This document shows, piece after piece, positions 8,307 to 17,886 of a stretch of 64,000 bases of DNA. A program made the position numbers and the translations under genes. Source of the stretch: Nocardioides panzhihuensis (GTDB taxonomy: Bacteria > Actinomycetota > Actinomycetes > Propionibacteriales > Nocardioidaceae); the NCBI RefSeq assembly GCF_013408335.1, contig NZ_JACBZR010000001.1:1178001-1242000 (forward strand). Direction: 5' to 3'. Under the pieces are notes generated by a model. The model did no database searches. It worked only from the letters and a program-made list of their open reading frames with translations, and was not told the DNA's origin. Position 1 is the first letter of the stretch. The number at the start of each line of letters is the position of its first letter.

Positions 8307-8363
8307 ACTTCTCTGGCAATTGCTGCACTTCTCAGGCAATGCAACACCTGAGAAGTGCAGCAA
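8307..8363 (+). terminator. Terminator with a perfect 17-bp stem and a partial duplication of its arm
   Basis: TTGCTGCACTTCTCAGG (8320-8336) pairs perfectly with 8347-8363 around a ten-base loop. A near-copy of part of the left arm, ACTTCTCTGGCAAT (8307-8320), recurs as ACTTCTCAGGCAAT (8327-8340), 20 bp away. The region separates adoK from the convergent TusA-like gene. Confidence 0.8.
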
Positions 8364-8392
8364 TAACCGGTTAACCGGGTATTCCTTCAGGC

Positions 8393-8629
8393 TCAGCTCA
8401 GGCGGCGTATCCGATAGACGGGTACGCCGTCTTCTGCTTCCACCTCGCCGACGAACTCCTGACCGCGCATCCGGGCCCAGGCGGGCACGTCGTGGTGGGC
8501 GGCGACGTCGTCGGCGGCTACCGCGATCACCTCGCCGACCTCGACGTCACCGAGGTGTCGGCCGAGCTCGATGATGGGTCGCGGGCAGGCCTGGCCACGA
8601 CAGTCGAGGGTGAGGTTCGGCGCGCTCAC
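8393..8629 (-). CDS. TusA-family sulfurtransferase (sulfur carrier)
   Basis: This 78-residue protein has the TusA signature LDCRGQACPRPIIELGRHL, with the persulfide-carrying Cys in the CPxP motif near residue 15. TusA proteins take sulfur from a cysteine desulfurase and pass it to thiolation targets. Here the desulfurase-like gene is immediately upstream, so the two probably work together. The GTG start is set by the end of the interspersed coupling element at 8626-8712; its TGA overlaps this GTG, and the GGGCGTGG ribosome-binding stretch lies inside that element's hairpin. Confidence 0.9.
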   Translation of the reverse strand: MSAPNLTLDCRGQACPRPIIELGRHLGDVEVGEVIAVAADDVAAHHDVPAWARMRGQEFVGEVEAEDGVPVYRIRRLS

Positions 8630-8712
8630 ACGACCACGCCCGTAGCGCAGGCGCCAGGATACGAGCGCCGTCGTGTGTTGTCTTGATGGTTCACTCGCTG
8701 TCGCTCGCTCAT
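8626..8712 (-). repeat. Interspersed coupling element, copy a (28-codon mini-ORF plus hairpin)
   Basis: On the minus strand ATG 8712-8710 overlaps the TGA of the desulfurase gene. The 28 codons begin MSERQRVN, contain YPGACATGVV and end in a TGA overlapping the TusA-like GTG. An 18-nt left arm (CACACGACGGCGCTCGTA) pairs with TACGGGCGTGGTCGTGTG at 17 of 18 positions counting two G-U pairs. The right arm contains the ribosome-binding bases and the next start codon. Five related copies occur at 18755, 18835, 36638, 41579 and 43038. Confidence 0.85.
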
Positions 8713-9818
8713 AATCCCGCCTCGGCGCGTAGGTCCTTGACGATTCCGGGCAGTGCATCGAGCACGCGCTCCACATCCTCTCGCGTCGTGTCGCGGGTCA
8801 GCGACAGCCGAACGTTACCGTGTGTCAACGCTCCCATGGCAGCGAGCACGCGAGACGGCTCGCGAGTGTCGGAGGTGCAGGCGGAGCCGCTCGCGACACC
8901 GGCGCCGAAGCGGTCCAGCGCGGTCACCAGCGCCTCGCCGTCGACGTACAGCGCCGAGAACGTCACCAGGTGGGGGAGCCGTCCATCGGCGGGCCCGGCC
9001 ACGTCCACGTCCGGGATCTCCGCCTGAACGCGCTCCCTGACCAGTGAGATCAGCTCGTGCTGGCGGGCGTTGACCTCCTCCCGCTCGGCGACCACCGCTT
9101 GGAGCGCCGCCGCGGCGGCCAGCGCTCCGGGGATGTTGGAGAACCCCTGGTCCGTACGAGACCACTCGTCGCCCGGGAACGGCCAGCGCCACCGCGCGGC
9201 CCTGCGCACGACCAGCACCCCCACACCGCCGGGGCCGCCCCACTTGCGGGCAGAGCCGGCGACCGCGTCGCCGACCGGGGGCAGGGGCAGCCGCCCCATG
9301 GAGGCGCAGGCGTCGACGAAGAGCGGCACCGGGCCGGCGGCTGCGGCGACCTCGTCGAGAGGCTGAAGCGTGCCCACCTCGTGGTTGGCCTGCTGGACGG
9401 CGATCGCGTCGACGTCCCCGGCGCGGACCGCGTCCTGCACGGCGCTGACATCGACTCGTGCCTCGTCGTCGACGGCGAGCTCGGTGACGGGGGAGCGCCG
9501 AGACCAGCTCGCGGCGTCGACGACAGCCTGGTGCTCGACGGCAGTGTGACCGATGCCACGGGATCCGAGACCCAGCAGGCCCGCGTGCACGGCGGCGGTC
9601 CCCGAAGATGTGAAAAGCACCTCATCTCGGCGCACTCCCAACGCCTCGGCCACGACCTCGCGGGCGTTCGAGAGCAGCAGCCCCGCGTTGCGCGCCGGCC
9701 GGTGCAGACGGCGGGGGTCGGCATACCCCTGATCAGCCGCGGCCAGAAGCACTTCCCGCGCGGCGGGATGGAGTGGTTCGGCCGATGCGGCGTCGAGGTA
9801 GGTGAAGGGTTCGGTCAC
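8709..9818 (-). CDS. Class V aminotransferase, cysteine desulfurase-like
   Basis: This 369-residue PLP enzyme begins TYLDAASAEPLHPAARE, typical of IscS/NifS-type proteins. GSARKWGGPGG carries the Schiff-base Lys, and GVASGSACTSDTREPS carries the reactive Cys in a desulfurase-like loop. It would release sulfur from L-cysteine as a persulfide and hand it to the TusA-like protein encoded downstream. The GTG at 9818 gives the family-standard N-terminus; the open frame continues to 10160 but that would run antisense into ctaC. The start is near the divergent ctaC promoter. Confidence 0.9.
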   Translation of the reverse strand: MTEPFTYLDAASAEPLHPAAREVLLAAADQGYADPRRLHRPARNAGLLLSNAREVVAEALGVRRDEVLFTSSGTAAVHAGLLGLGSRGIGHTAVEHQAVVDAASWSRRSPVTELAVDDEARVDVSAVQDAVRAGDVDAIAVQQANHEVGTLQPLDEVAAAAGPVPLFVDACASMGRLPLPPVGDAVAGSARKWGGPGGVGVLVVRRAARWRWPFPGDEWSRTDQGFSNIPGALAAAAALQAVVAEREEVNARQHELISLVRERVQAEIPDVDVAGPADGRLPHLVTFSALYVDGEALVTALDRFGAGVASGSACTSDTREPSRVLAAMGALTHGNVRLSLTRDTTREDVERVLDALPGIVKDLRAEAGL

Positions 9819-9927
9819 GGAAGACAACGGTAGCCAAGCGCGACATGAGGAACCCCTGAAGATGAAACCGAAGGCGCTCGCGGTAGTCTGCCGACATCTG
9901 AGTGTTCGCATGAGAGAGAGGCTCGTA

Positions 9928-10887
9928 GTGGGTCTGCACTTGCCAGGGAACGGATCGAATCCGTCCCACGCCCGCGCCCGACGTGGTGCGCTGGTGGCGA
10001 CGCTGACGGCCGGCGCCCTCCTGCTGAGTGGCTGTTCGGACGAGGCGGCGCGTTTCGGCTTCCCCGAGCCACGTTCTGAGCAGGGGGAGCACAACCTCGC
10101 CCTGTGGCAGGGAGCGTGGTGGGCCGCATTGATCACAGGTGTTCTGACCTGGGGGCTCATCTTCTGGGCGATCTGGCGCTACCGGCGCCGCAGCGACGCC
10201 GACATCCCGGTCCAGACGCGTTACAACCTGCCGTTGGAGATCTTCTACACGATCGCCCCGGTCATGATGGTGATTGTGTTCTTCGACCACACCGTCACGG
10301 TCCAGAACGAGATGCTGGACAACGGCAACCCGACGAACGTGGTCGAGGTGACCGGCCAGCAGTGGCAGTGGACCTTCAACCACGGCATCGGTGAGCCCGA
10401 CGTCAGCGCGGACGAGAACCTCGTCGACGACGAGTACCCCTACGACCGCTACGGCTACGTCGTGGGCACCGGCTCGCACATCCCGACGCTGGTCCTCCCA
10501 GAGAAGACCACCACGCGGTTCAACCTGCGTTCGGCCGATGTCATCCACAACTTCGGTGTCCCGGACTTCGGCATGAGGATGGACGTCGTCCCGGGTCGGG
10601 TGAACCACTACTCGATCACCACGAAGGAGGCCACGGCCACCTTCGACCCGAACGCCGAGGACCTGATCGACGGCACCACCTTCCGTGGCGCCTGCTACGA
10701 GCTCTGCGGCGTCTACCACGCCCGGATGATCTTCAAGGTCGCGATCGTCTCCGAGGACGACTACAAGTCCTACGTCGACACGTTGGCGCAGAACGGCTTC
10801 GAGGCCGAGCGCCCGCTGCTCGGTGGCGGCAAGTCCACCCGCAGCACCGACGACATCGCCAGCCACAACGAGGAGGAGGGCGAGTGA
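9928..10887 (+). CDS. ctaC: Cytochrome c oxidase subunit II (aa3 type)
   Basis: This 319-residue subunit has a lipoprotein-like signal (LLLSGCS, lipobox Cys near residue 34), two membrane helices (about 60-80 and 100-125) and a C-terminal cupredoxin domain. The CuA ligands are in [12 protein letters not shown] plus the upstream [11 protein letters not shown]. It accepts electrons in the bcc-aa3 supercomplex. GTG 9928 was chosen for the AGAGAGG stretch six bases upstream; the frame is open from 9802. The stop overlaps the ctaD start. Acidic residues fill the C-terminal tail. Confidence 0.95.
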   Translation: MGLHLPGNGSNPSHARARRGALVATLTAGALLLSGCSDEAARFGFPEPRSEQGEHNLALWQGAWWAALITGVLTWGLIFWAIWRYRRRSDADIPVQTRYNLPLEIFYTIAPVMMVIVFFDHTVTVQNEMLDNGNPTNVVEVTGQQWQWTFNHGIGEPDVSADENLVDDEYPYDRYGYVVGTGSHIPTLVLPEKTTTRFNLRSADVIHNFGVPDFGMRMDVVPGRVNHYSITTKEATATFDPNAEDLIDGTTFRGACYELCGVYHARMIFKVAIVSEDDYKSYVDTLAQNGFEAERPLLGGGKSTRSTDDIASHNEEEGE

Positions 10888-12566
10888 CCGCCACCGCTGC
10901 GCGCCCGGTCGCCGGGGGCCCCAAGCCGCTCGGCAAGCAGATCTACCAGCTGCTGACCACCACCGATCACAAGCTGATCGGGAAGATGTACCTGGTCACG
11001 TCGTTCGTCTGGTTCCTGATCGGCGGCCTGATGGCGCTGCTGATGCGTTCGGAGCTGGCGTTCCCGGGACAGCAGGTCGTCAACGACGAGCTGTTCAACC
11101 AGCTGTTCACGATGCACGGCACGATCATGCTGCTGCTCTTCGCGACGCCGCTGTTCTTCGGCTTCTCCAACGTGATCATGCCGCTGCAGATCGGCGCACC
11201 TGACGTCGCCTTCCCGCGGCTCAACATGTTCAGCTACTGGCTCTACCTCTTCGGCAGCCTGATCGCCGCCAGCGGCTTCCTCACCCCGACCGGCGCGGCC
11301 GACTTCGGCTGGTTCGCCTACACACCGCTCTCCAGCGCGCAGTACTCGCCGGGCGTCGGTGGCGACCTGTGGATCATGGGTCTCTACATGGCCGGTCTGG
11401 GCACGATCCTCGGCTCGGTCAACTTCATCACCACGATCATCTGCATGCGCGCGCCGGGCATGACCATGTTCCGGATGCCGATCTTCACGTGGAACACCCT
11501 GATCACGGCGCTGCTCGCGCTGATCGCGTTCCCGATCCTCGCCGCCGCGCTGCTGATGCTCGAGTCCGACCGGCAGTTCGGGTCCCACGTCTTCGACGCC
11601 TCTCACGGCGGACCGATCCTGTGGCAGCACCTGTTCTGGTTCTTCGGCCACCCCGAGGTCTACATCATCGCGCTGCCGTTCTTCGGCATCATCTCCGAGA
11701 TCCTCCCGGTCTTCAGCCGCAAGCCGATCTTCGGCTACGTCGGTCTGGTGGCCGCGACCCTCGGCATCGCGATCCTCTCGGTGGCGGTCTGGGCGCACCA
11801 CATGTTCGTGACCGGTGCGGTCAACCTGCCGTTCTTCTCCGGGATGACGTTCCTGATCGCGGTGCCGACAGGCGTGAAGTTCTTCAACTGGATCGGCACG
11901 ATGTGGGGCGGGTCGGTCAGCTTCGACACCCCGATGCTGTGGTCGATCGGCTTCCTGACGACCTTCCTCTTCGGTGGTCTGACCGGCATCATCCTGGCGA
12001 GCCCGCCGCTCGACTTCCAGGTCTCCGACTCCTACTTCGTGGTCGCGCACTTCCACTACGTGGTCTTCGGGACCGTCGTGTTCGCGATGTTCGCCGGGTT
12101 CTACTTCTGGTGGCCGAAGATGACCGGCCGGATGCTCGACGAGCGCCTCGGCAAGGTCCACTTCTGGCTGCTGTTCGTCGGCTTCCACGCGACCTTCCTG
12201 GTCCAGCACTGGCTCGGTGTCGAGGGCATGCAGCGACGCATCGCCGACTACCTGCCGAGCGACGGGTTCACCTTCCTGAACCAGTTCTCGACCGTGGGTG
12301 CGTTCCTGCTGAGCCTGTCGATGCTGCCCTTCTTCTACAACCTCTACGTCTCCCGCAAGGCACCGCTGGTGACCGTGGACGACCCGTGGGGTTGGGGCCG
12401 CTCGCTGGAGTGGGCCACTGCCTGCCCGGCGCCGCGCCACAACTTCGTCTCGATCCCGAAGATCCGCTCGGAGTCCCCGGCCTTCGACCTCCACCACCCG
12501 GAGATCGCCGCGCTGGAGCACGATGAGGACGATCTCGTCTCCACCAGCTCCAACAAGGAAGGCTGA
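10884..12566 (+). CDS. ctaD: Cytochrome c oxidase subunit I (aa3 type)
   Basis: This 560-residue protein has twelve membrane helices of the haem-copper oxidase core. GHPEVYI supplies the CuB His and the cross-linked Tyr, AHHMFVTGA and [10 protein letters not shown] hold the remaining CuB and haem ligands, and the low-spin haem His is in FTMHGTIM. It reduces oxygen and pumps protons. GTG 10884 overlaps the ctaC stop by four bases. The ctaF gene follows after five bases, so ctaC-ctaD-ctaF is one operon closed by the hairpin at 13003-13032. Confidence 0.97.
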   Translation: MTATAARPVAGGPKPLGKQIYQLLTTTDHKLIGKMYLVTSFVWFLIGGLMALLMRSELAFPGQQVVNDELFNQLFTMHGTIMLLLFATPLFFGFSNVIMPLQIGAPDVAFPRLNMFSYWLYLFGSLIAASGFLTPTGAADFGWFAYTPLSSAQYSPGVGGDLWIMGLYMAGLGTILGSVNFITTIICMRAPGMTMFRMPIFTWNTLITALLALIAFPILAAALLMLESDRQFGSHVFDASHGGPILWQHLFWFFGHPEVYIIALPFFGIISEILPVFSRKPIFGYVGLVAATLGIAILSVAVWAHHMFVTGAVNLPFFSGMTFLIAVPTGVKFFNWIGTMWGGSVSFDTPMLWSIGFLTTFLFGGLTGIILASPPLDFQVSDSYFVVAHFHYVVFGTVVFAMFAGFYFWWPKMTGRMLDERLGKVHFWLLFVGFHATFLVQHWLGVEGMQRRIADYLPSDGFTFLNQFSTVGAFLLSLSMLPFFYNLYVSRKAPLVTVDDPWGWGRSLEWATACPAPRHNFVSIPKIRSESPAFDLHHPEIAALEHDEDDLVSTSSNKEG

Positions 12567-12571
12567 GCCCG

Positions 12572-12988
12572 ATGAAGTCTGAAGCCTGGATCTTCGGGAT
12601 CTGCACCGTCTTCATGGTGCTGGTCACCCCGGCCTACTGGCTCATCACCGCGGCCTCCGAGGAGGGCGGTGACTGGACCGGCACCTCGGCGCTGGTGATG
12701 TGCACGCTTCTGTTCACGATGATCTGGATCTACCTCGGATTCCACGCGATCAAGATGGACCCGCGTCCTGAGGACCGTCTGGACGGGGACATCGCCGAGG
12801 GCGCCGGGGAGTACGGCTTCTTCCCGCCGTTCTCCTGGTGGCCGCTGTGGGCTGCGCTCACCTTCGGCCTGGTGGTCCTCGCGGTCGCGATGGCCGCCTG
12901 GTGGCTGGTCATCATCGCCGCAGTGCTCGGCATGCTGGCCACCGCCGGCTGGAACTTCGAGTACTACCGAGGCGAGTTCAAACACTGA
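12572..12988 (+). CDS. ctaF: Cytochrome c oxidase subunit IV (actinobacterial)
   Basis: This 138-residue protein has four predicted membrane helices and begins MKSEAWIFGICTVFMV, as actinobacterial subunit IV proteins do. It is a structural subunit of the aa3 oxidase. FEYYRGEFKH at the end is also typical. Five bases separate it from ctaD, with a GGAAGG ribosome-binding stretch at the ctaD end. Confidence 0.94.
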   Translation: MKSEAWIFGICTVFMVLVTPAYWLITAASEEGGDWTGTSALVMCTLLFTMIWIYLGFHAIKMDPRPEDRLDGDIAEGAGEYGFFPPFSWWPLWAALTFGLVVLAVAMAAWWLVIIAAVLGMLATAGWNFEYYRGEFKH

Positions 12989-13002
12989 GCGTCGAACCTA
13001 CT

Positions 13003-13032
13003 CGGGGCCCGATCCAGATGGATCGGGCCCCG
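13003..13032 (+). terminator. Intrinsic terminator of the ctaC-ctaD-ctaF operon
   Basis: Perfect 13-bp stem CGGGGCCCGATCC / GGATCGGGCCCCG with loop AGAT, followed by the T-rich stretch TTGTATTTCTT. It begins 14 bases after the ctaF stop. Confidence 0.92.
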
Positions 13033-13135
13033 TTGTATTTCTTGGGCAACTCTTGGTGATGCCCGGTAGGGTTATCGGGCCTGCGCCCGGGTACAGAGCG
13101 TTGGGGTAAATACACACGTCTGGAGCAGTCTCACC

Positions 13136-14344
13136 GTGTCATCGCAGTCACCGTTTCACCGTCCGTCCCTGTTCGCCCGTCGACGGGTGCTGTGGACCAC
13201 AGCGGCTGCGGCGCTCACCCCAGTGCTCGTCGCGTGCGGTGCGGATCCGGCCTCGAAGGAGCCCAAGAAGCCCGCCGAGCCCAAGGTGCAGATCACGCCC
13301 AACATCGAGGACAACGCGACGGGCGTGGCGGTCGACAAGGTGGTCAAGGTCGGTGTGGCCAAGGGCCGTCTCGACGAGGTGATGCTGACGGGCGCCAAGG
13401 GCACCAAGGTGCGCGGCACCATCACCGAGGACGGCCTCAGCTGGAGTGCGGGCGACGTGCTCGAGCCGACCGCGTCCTACACCCTCGCGGTCACCGCCAC
13501 CGGCGACGACGGTCTCGAGAAGAAGAGCCAGATCACCTTCGCCACCGAGGACCTCGGCCTGGACCGCCAGACGTACCCGTCCATCGCGCCGCTCGACGGC
13601 GAGACGGTCGGCGTCGGGATGCCGATCATCGTGACGTACGACCTGCCGGTGAAGAACAAGGCCGCCTTCGAGAAGAAGATGATCGTCGAGTCGACCCCGA
13701 AGCAGGAGGGGTCGTGGTACTGGGTGAGCGACAAGGAGGTTCACTACCGTCCGCGCACCTACTGGCAGGCCAACTCCACGGTCAAGGTGAAGCTCAACAT
13801 CAACTCGGTCCCCGCCGGCGGAGGCGTCTTCGGCCAGAAGAACCGCGAGATCACCTTCAAGACCGGTGACGCGCACATCTACCGGGCCAACGCGAAGACC
13901 CACCAGATGGAGGTCTTCAAGAACGGGCAGAAGGTCAAGACCATCCCGATCACGACCGGCAAGGAAGGGTTCATCACCCGCAGCGGCGTGAAGGTGATCA
14001 TCGAGAAGTTCGAGCGCAAGACCATGAACTCCGAGACCATCGGGATCAACCAGGGCGACCAGGAGTACTACAACATGGAGGGCGTGAAGTGGGCCATGCG
14101 CCTGACGTTCTCCGGTGAGTTCATCCACGGCGCCCCGTGGTCGGTGGCCCAGCAGGGCAACGCCAACGTCTCCCACGGCTGCACCGGGATGAGCGACGCC
14201 AACGCCAAGTTCCTCTACGACATGACCCGTCGCGGTGACGTGGTCGAGACGGTCGGCACCAACCGCGGGATGACCTTCAGCAACGGTTGGGGCGACTGGA
14301 ACACCCCCTACGAGGAATACCGCGCCGGTTCCGCGCTCGCCTGA
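13136..14344 (+). CDS. L,D-transpeptidase lipoprotein with Ig-like domains
   Basis: This 402-residue protein resembles mycobacterial LdtMt2. The N-terminus has a basic run then a hydrophobic segment ending in LVACG, a lipobox with Cys near residue 34. Residues about 50-250 form two bacterial Ig-like domains. The C-terminal YkuD domain (about 250-375) ends in the catalytic motif HGAPW...SHGCTGMSD, with Cys as nucleophile. It makes 3-3 crosslinks in peptidoglycan outside the membrane. It starts at GTG 13136. The gene stands alone between the ctaF terminator and the HAD/phn operon. Confidence 0.94.
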   Translation: MSSQSPFHRPSLFARRRVLWTTAAAALTPVLVACGADPASKEPKKPAEPKVQITPNIEDNATGVAVDKVVKVGVAKGRLDEVMLTGAKGTKVRGTITEDGLSWSAGDVLEPTASYTLAVTATGDDGLEKKSQITFATEDLGLDRQTYPSIAPLDGETVGVGMPIIVTYDLPVKNKAAFEKKMIVESTPKQEGSWYWVSDKEVHYRPRTYWQANSTVKVKLNINSVPAGGGVFGQKNREITFKTGDAHIYRANAKTHQMEVFKNGQKVKTIPITTGKEGFITRSGVKVIIEKFERKTMNSETIGINQGDQEYYNMEGVKWAMRLTFSGEFIHGAPWSVAQQGNANVSHGCTGMSDANAKFLYDMTRRGDVVETVGTNRGMTFSNGWGDWNTPYEEYRAGSALA

Positions 14345-14361
14345 CCCGGCGGCACGCCGGG
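14345..14361 (+). terminator. Hairpin after the L,D-transpeptidase gene
   Basis: CCCGGCG / CGCCGGG with a three-base loop begins directly after the stop codon. No T run follows. The remaining bases to 14526 show no gene. Confidence 0.6.
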
Positions 14362-14526
14362 CGCCGCCTGACCGGGACAACCGGCTCGGGCAGATATCGT
14401 GGGCTGCGGCAGACAACGCGCGACACCACGTCGTTGCTGCTTGCGTCCGGAAGAGCCTTTACCTACCTTCCGTTCAAGACGTGATCGCGATGCGCAGGGT
14501 CGACCCCGACGGCCCGCGCCTGGAAG

Positions 14527-15270
14527 GTGGACTCGTTGTCTCGGCCCGTGCTGGTGCTCGACCTGGACGGAACGGTGTGTCTCGGAGACACGCCGGTCCT
14601 TCTCTACGCCGCCCGGGTGGCGGCCCTCACTGGCGCCCCTGAGGCGCTCCTGGAGACCACGGAGGCCTTTCTGGGTCACCGGCTCCCCGAGACCGCTCCG
14701 AAGACGCTCATCGGCGCTCAGGACGGCTATGAGGCGGTGAAGATCCTGGGCCTGGCCGCCGGGGTCTCCGAGGAGGAGCTGAGCGCGGCGTACGTCTGGA
14801 GCAGGGCTGCGATGAGCGAGCAGCCCGGTGACATCCGCACGCCCGACGGGCTTGTCGACCTGCTCAGCGGCATCGATGCTCATCGAGTGATCATGACCAA
14901 CTCCCCGGGCAGCGGCCTGGACGCGATCCTGGAGCACCTCGGTCTCCGCGACGTGGTCGACGAGGTGCGCACCGACGCCCTCAAGCCGACCCGGATGCGC
15001 GGCCACCTGGACCACTTCCTCGATGTCTCCGGTCTGGCCGACAGACCGGAGTGGCTCATGTCGGTCGGCGACATCTGGCGCAATGACCTTGCTCCCGCTG
15101 TCGAGCGTGGTTGTGTTGCTGCGTACGTTGACGCCTTCGACCGTCGCCAGGGACCGGCACATGTTCGTGCAGGAACTCTGGTGGGCCTGTACTCCGCAGT
15201 CTCGGACTGGTCGAATGACCCGTCAGCCTTCATCGCAGCTCACCCCCTCAAGGAGTCTGTCCAATGTTGA
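14527..15270 (+). CDS. HAD-superfamily phosphatase
   Basis: This 247-residue hydrolase shows HAD motif I (LVLDLDGTVC, nucleophile Asp near residue 12), motif II (IMTNSP), the Lys in ALKPT and motif III (SVGDIWRNDLAPA). It hydrolyses phosphate esters or, in some relatives, carbon-phosphorus bonds. It overlaps the PhnD-like gene by seven bases, so it is probably the first gene of the importer operon and may act on the imported compound. Start is uncertain: GTG 14527 directly abuts GGAAG, while TTG 14536 has better spacing. Substrate cannot be read from the sequence. Confidence 0.85.
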   Translation: MDSLSRPVLVLDLDGTVCLGDTPVLLYAARVAALTGAPEALLETTEAFLGHRLPETAPKTLIGAQDGYEAVKILGLAAGVSEEELSAAYVWSRAAMSEQPGDIRTPDGLVDLLSGIDAHRVIMTNSPGSGLDAILEHLGLRDVVDEVRTDALKPTRMRGHLDHFLDVSGLADRPEWLMSVGDIWRNDLAPAVERGCVAAYVDAFDRRQGPAHVRAGTLVGLYSAVSDWSNDPSAFIAAHPLKESVQC

Positions 15271-16241
15271 GAACCCCCACGACCCGGTTGCTGGCGATCG
15301 GTGCCGCCGCATCGCTCGCCCTCTCGCTCGCCGCCTGCGGCGGCAGCGAGGACAGCACCGCGCCCGCGGAGGATCCCAAGGAGCTCGTGCTGTCGCTGGT
15401 GCCCTCCGGGGACATCGACTCGATCACCGAGAGCGCGAAGGGCCTGGAGTCGTTCCTCAGCGACCGGATCGGGATCCCCGTACGCGCTGAGGTGACCGAG
15501 AGCTATGCGGCCGCGATCGTGGCGATGAAGTCGGACCAGGCCCAGGTCGCGATGCTCGGCCCGATCGGCGTGGTGCAGGCCGAGGACCAGGCCGGTGCGG
15601 TGCCGATCCTGCAGTCGGTGCGCTACGGCTCGGCGAGCTACCACACACAGTGGTTCACCAACGACCCCGAGACGTACTGTGCCGACGAGGTCACGGTGGT
15701 CGACGGCTTGAAGTACTGCAACGGCACCGACGCCGCCAAGACCGGCCCCACCGGCGAGGTCGCCCTGTCAAAGGTCAAGCCCGGCACCCCGATCGCCTTC
15801 GTCGACCAGGGCTCGGCGGCCGGCTACTACTACCCGGCCACCCAGTGGGGGATGGTCACCGGCGGCGACGCGCTGGTCGACCTCGACGCGCAGTTCGCCG
15901 GCGACCACGACGCCGCGGTCCTGGCCGTGGCCCGTGGCGACTACCCGGTCGGGGTGAGCTTCGACGACGCCCGGGAGGACGTCGCGGCCGACGAGCCGAA
16001 GGTCGCCTCCGACGTCGTGGTGTTCGCCTACTCCGCGGAGATCCCCAACGATGGCATCGTCGTCGCCGGCGGGCTCTCCAAGGAGCTGCGTACGAAGGTG
16101 ACCGACGCGTTCACCACGATGGCCAAGGACCCCAAGGGGCTCAAGACCCTGGAGGCCGTCTACGACATCGAGGGCCTGGTGAAGGTCGACAAGGCCGCGC
16201 TGAAGAAGGCGAAGTCCGTGGAGGAGAACTTCGGCGAATGA
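15264..16241 (+). CDS. phnD: Phosphate/phosphite/phosphonate ABC transporter substrate-binding lipoprotein (PhnD-like)
   Basis: This 325-residue lipoprotein has a signal ending LSLAACGG (lipobox Cys near residue 25). The mature part matches the PhnD/periplasmic-binding fold, with [35 protein letters not shown] and [15 protein letters not shown] motifs that contact the ligand. It captures the anion outside the membrane for the ATPase and two permeases encoded next. Overlaps with both neighbours show tight coupling. Whether the ligand is a phosphonate, phosphite or another organophosphorus compound is open. Confidence 0.9.
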   Translation: MLRTPTTRLLAIGAAASLALSLAACGGSEDSTAPAEDPKELVLSLVPSGDIDSITESAKGLESFLSDRIGIPVRAEVTESYAAAIVAMKSDQAQVAMLGPIGVVQAEDQAGAVPILQSVRYGSASYHTQWFTNDPETYCADEVTVVDGLKYCNGTDAAKTGPTGEVALSKVKPGTPIAFVDQGSAAGYYYPATQWGMVTGGDALVDLDAQFAGDHDAAVLAVARGDYPVGVSFDDAREDVAADEPKVASDVVVFAYSAEIPNDGIVVAGGLSKELRTKVTDAFTTMAKDPKGLKTLEAVYDIEGLVKVDKAALKKAKSVEENFGE

Positions 16242-17065
16242 GCGCCTCGGGTCTCGGGCATCGGGCCGGTGATGGGTCCGATGGTGGGTCCGACGATGGG
16301 CACAGCATCGTCTTCGACGAGGTCTCGGTGGTCTATCCCAACGGCAGCAGAGGCCTCGACAAGGTCAGTCTGACCATCTCGCCGGGGGAGTTCATCGTGG
16401 TCGTCGGCCTCTCCGGCGCCGGGAAGTCCACGCTCGTCCGCACGATCAACGGCCTGGTGCCGGTCACCGCGGGGAAGCTGTCGGTGGGCGGGACCGAGGT
16501 GACGGCGGTACGCGGCCGCCGGCTGCGGCGGCTGCGTGCCGAGATCGGGATGATCTTCCAAGGGTTCAACCTGGTGACCCGCCGCTCCGTGATGAGCAAC
16601 GTGCTCACCGGCCGGCTGCACGCTCAGTCGTGGGCGCGGTCCCTTCTCGGGCTGCACACCAAGGCCGACCAGGAGATCGCCTTCGAGGCCCTGGAGCGCG
16701 TCGGGATCGTCGAGAAGGCATGGGTACGCGCCTCCGAGCTCTCCGGCGGGCAGCAGCAGCGGGTCGCGATCGCCCGTGCTCTGGCGCAGCAGCCGTCGGT
16801 GATGCTCGCCGACGAGCCGGTCGCATCGCTGGACCCGCCGACGGCCGACCGGGTGATGCGCGACCTACGGCAGATCAACCGGGACCTGGGCATCACCACC
16901 GTGGTCAACCTGCACTTCCTCGACCTCGCCCGACGCTACGCGGACCGGATCATCGGCATGCGCGCCGGCGAGGTGGTCTTCGACGGCGCCGCGACCGATG
17001 CCGACGACGCGGTCTTCGAGAGGATCTACGGACGTTCGCTGACCGGCGAGGACGTCTCGTCATGA
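16238..17065 (+). CDS. phnC: Phosphonate-type ABC transporter ATP-binding protein
   Basis: This 275-residue ATPase has Walker A (GLSGAGKST, residues about 58-66), Q-loop (IFQGFNLV), signature ([15 protein letters not shown]), Walker B ([12 protein letters not shown]) and the switch His in VNLHFLDLA. PhnC-family features include the long insertion between Q-loop and signature. A Gly/Asp/Ser-rich stretch (residues 8-22) precedes the domain. ATG 16238 overlaps the phnD stop, and its own stop overlaps the first permease. Confidence 0.94.
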   Translation: MSASGLGHRAGDGSDGGSDDGHSIVFDEVSVVYPNGSRGLDKVSLTISPGEFIVVVGLSGAGKSTLVRTINGLVPVTAGKLSVGGTEVTAVRGRRLRRLRAEIGMIFQGFNLVTRRSVMSNVLTGRLHAQSWARSLLGLHTKADQEIAFEALERVGIVEKAWVRASELSGGQQQRVAIARALAQQPSVMLADEPVASLDPPTADRVMRDLRQINRDLGITTVVNLHFLDLARRYADRIIGMRAGEVVFDGAATDADDAVFERIYGRSLTGEDVSS

Positions 17066-17886
17066 CGGAGGCCGCCCTCGAGCGCCCCGACGGCCCGCAG
17101 AGCCCGGCGCGACCGGCGAAACCACCGCCGAGCCCGCTGCTGATCGGCGGTGTCCTCGGCGCCGTCGCCGTCACCGGGGTGGCGGGCTGGGCGATCGACT
17201 TCACGCTCACCCCGGTCATCGAGCAGTGGTCGACGCTGACGATGATCCTCGAGGAGGTGGTCCACCCCGAGTGGGCGGAGATCACCGACCCGGCCTCGCG
17301 GCTGTGGACCGCGCTGATGGAGACTGCCGCCATCGCGGTGATCGCGACCTTCGTCGGCTCCCTGATCGCCCTGGGGGTGGCTCTGCTCGGCTCCAAGGTC
17401 AGCGCGCCGCCCGGGGTCTATCGGGTCACCAAGTCATTGATGTCGGTGATCCGGTCGCTGCCCGACATGGCCTACGCCCTGGTCTTCGTCGCCGTCGTCA
17501 CCGGCCCGCTGCCGGGCATCCTGGCCCTGACGATCTTCAACGTCGGCATCGTCGCCAAACTGACCGCGGAGAGCATCGACGCCGTCGATCACGGGCCGCT
17601 GGAGGCGCTCGACGCGGCTGGGGCCACCCGCTGGCAGCGGGCCCGGGTGGCGATCGTCCCCCAGGTGCTGCCCAGCTACGCCTCGTACGTCCTCTATGTC
17701 TTCGAGCTCAACATCCGCGCCTCGGTGGTGCTGGGTGCGGTCGGAGCCGGCGGGGTCGGACAGCTGATCATGCTCTACTTCAACCGGGCCGACTACCCTC
17801 GGCTGGCGGCCGTCGTGATCGTCATCTTCGCTGCCGTCATCGCGATCGATCTGCTCTCCCAGGCCCTGCGCCGGAGACTGGTGTGA
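17062..17886 (+). CDS. phnE: Phosphonate-type ABC transporter permease, first
   Basis: This 274-residue permease has about six membrane helices and the binding-protein-dependent transport motif [21 protein letters not shown], the EAA loop that contacts the ATPase. It starts at ATG 17062 inside the phnC stop and overlaps the second permease by four bases. PhnE proteins usually work as a pair, as here. Confidence 0.92.
   Translation: MTEAALERPDGPQSPARPAKPPPSPLLIGGVLGAVAVTGVAGWAIDFTLTPVIEQWSTLTMILEEVVHPEWAEITDPASRLWTALMETAAIAVIATFVGSLIALGVALLGSKVSAPPGVYRVTKSLMSVIRSLPDMAYALVFVAVVTGPLPGILALTIFNVGIVAKLTAESIDAVDHGPLEALDAAGATRWQRARVAIVPQVLPSYASYVLYVFELNIRASVVLGAVGAGGVGQLIMLYFNRADYPRLAAVVIVIFAAVIAIDLLSQALRRRLV

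Noticed and set aside
10770..12521. 583-codon minus-strand frame opposite ctaD
   Set aside because: Entirely antisense to cytochrome oxidase subunit I; rich in His, Asp and Arg with no recognisable domain.
16262..16305. Short GATGGGTCCGA repeats as a regulatory array
   Set aside because: They lie inside the phnC coding region and encode its Gly/Asp/Ser-rich N-terminus.
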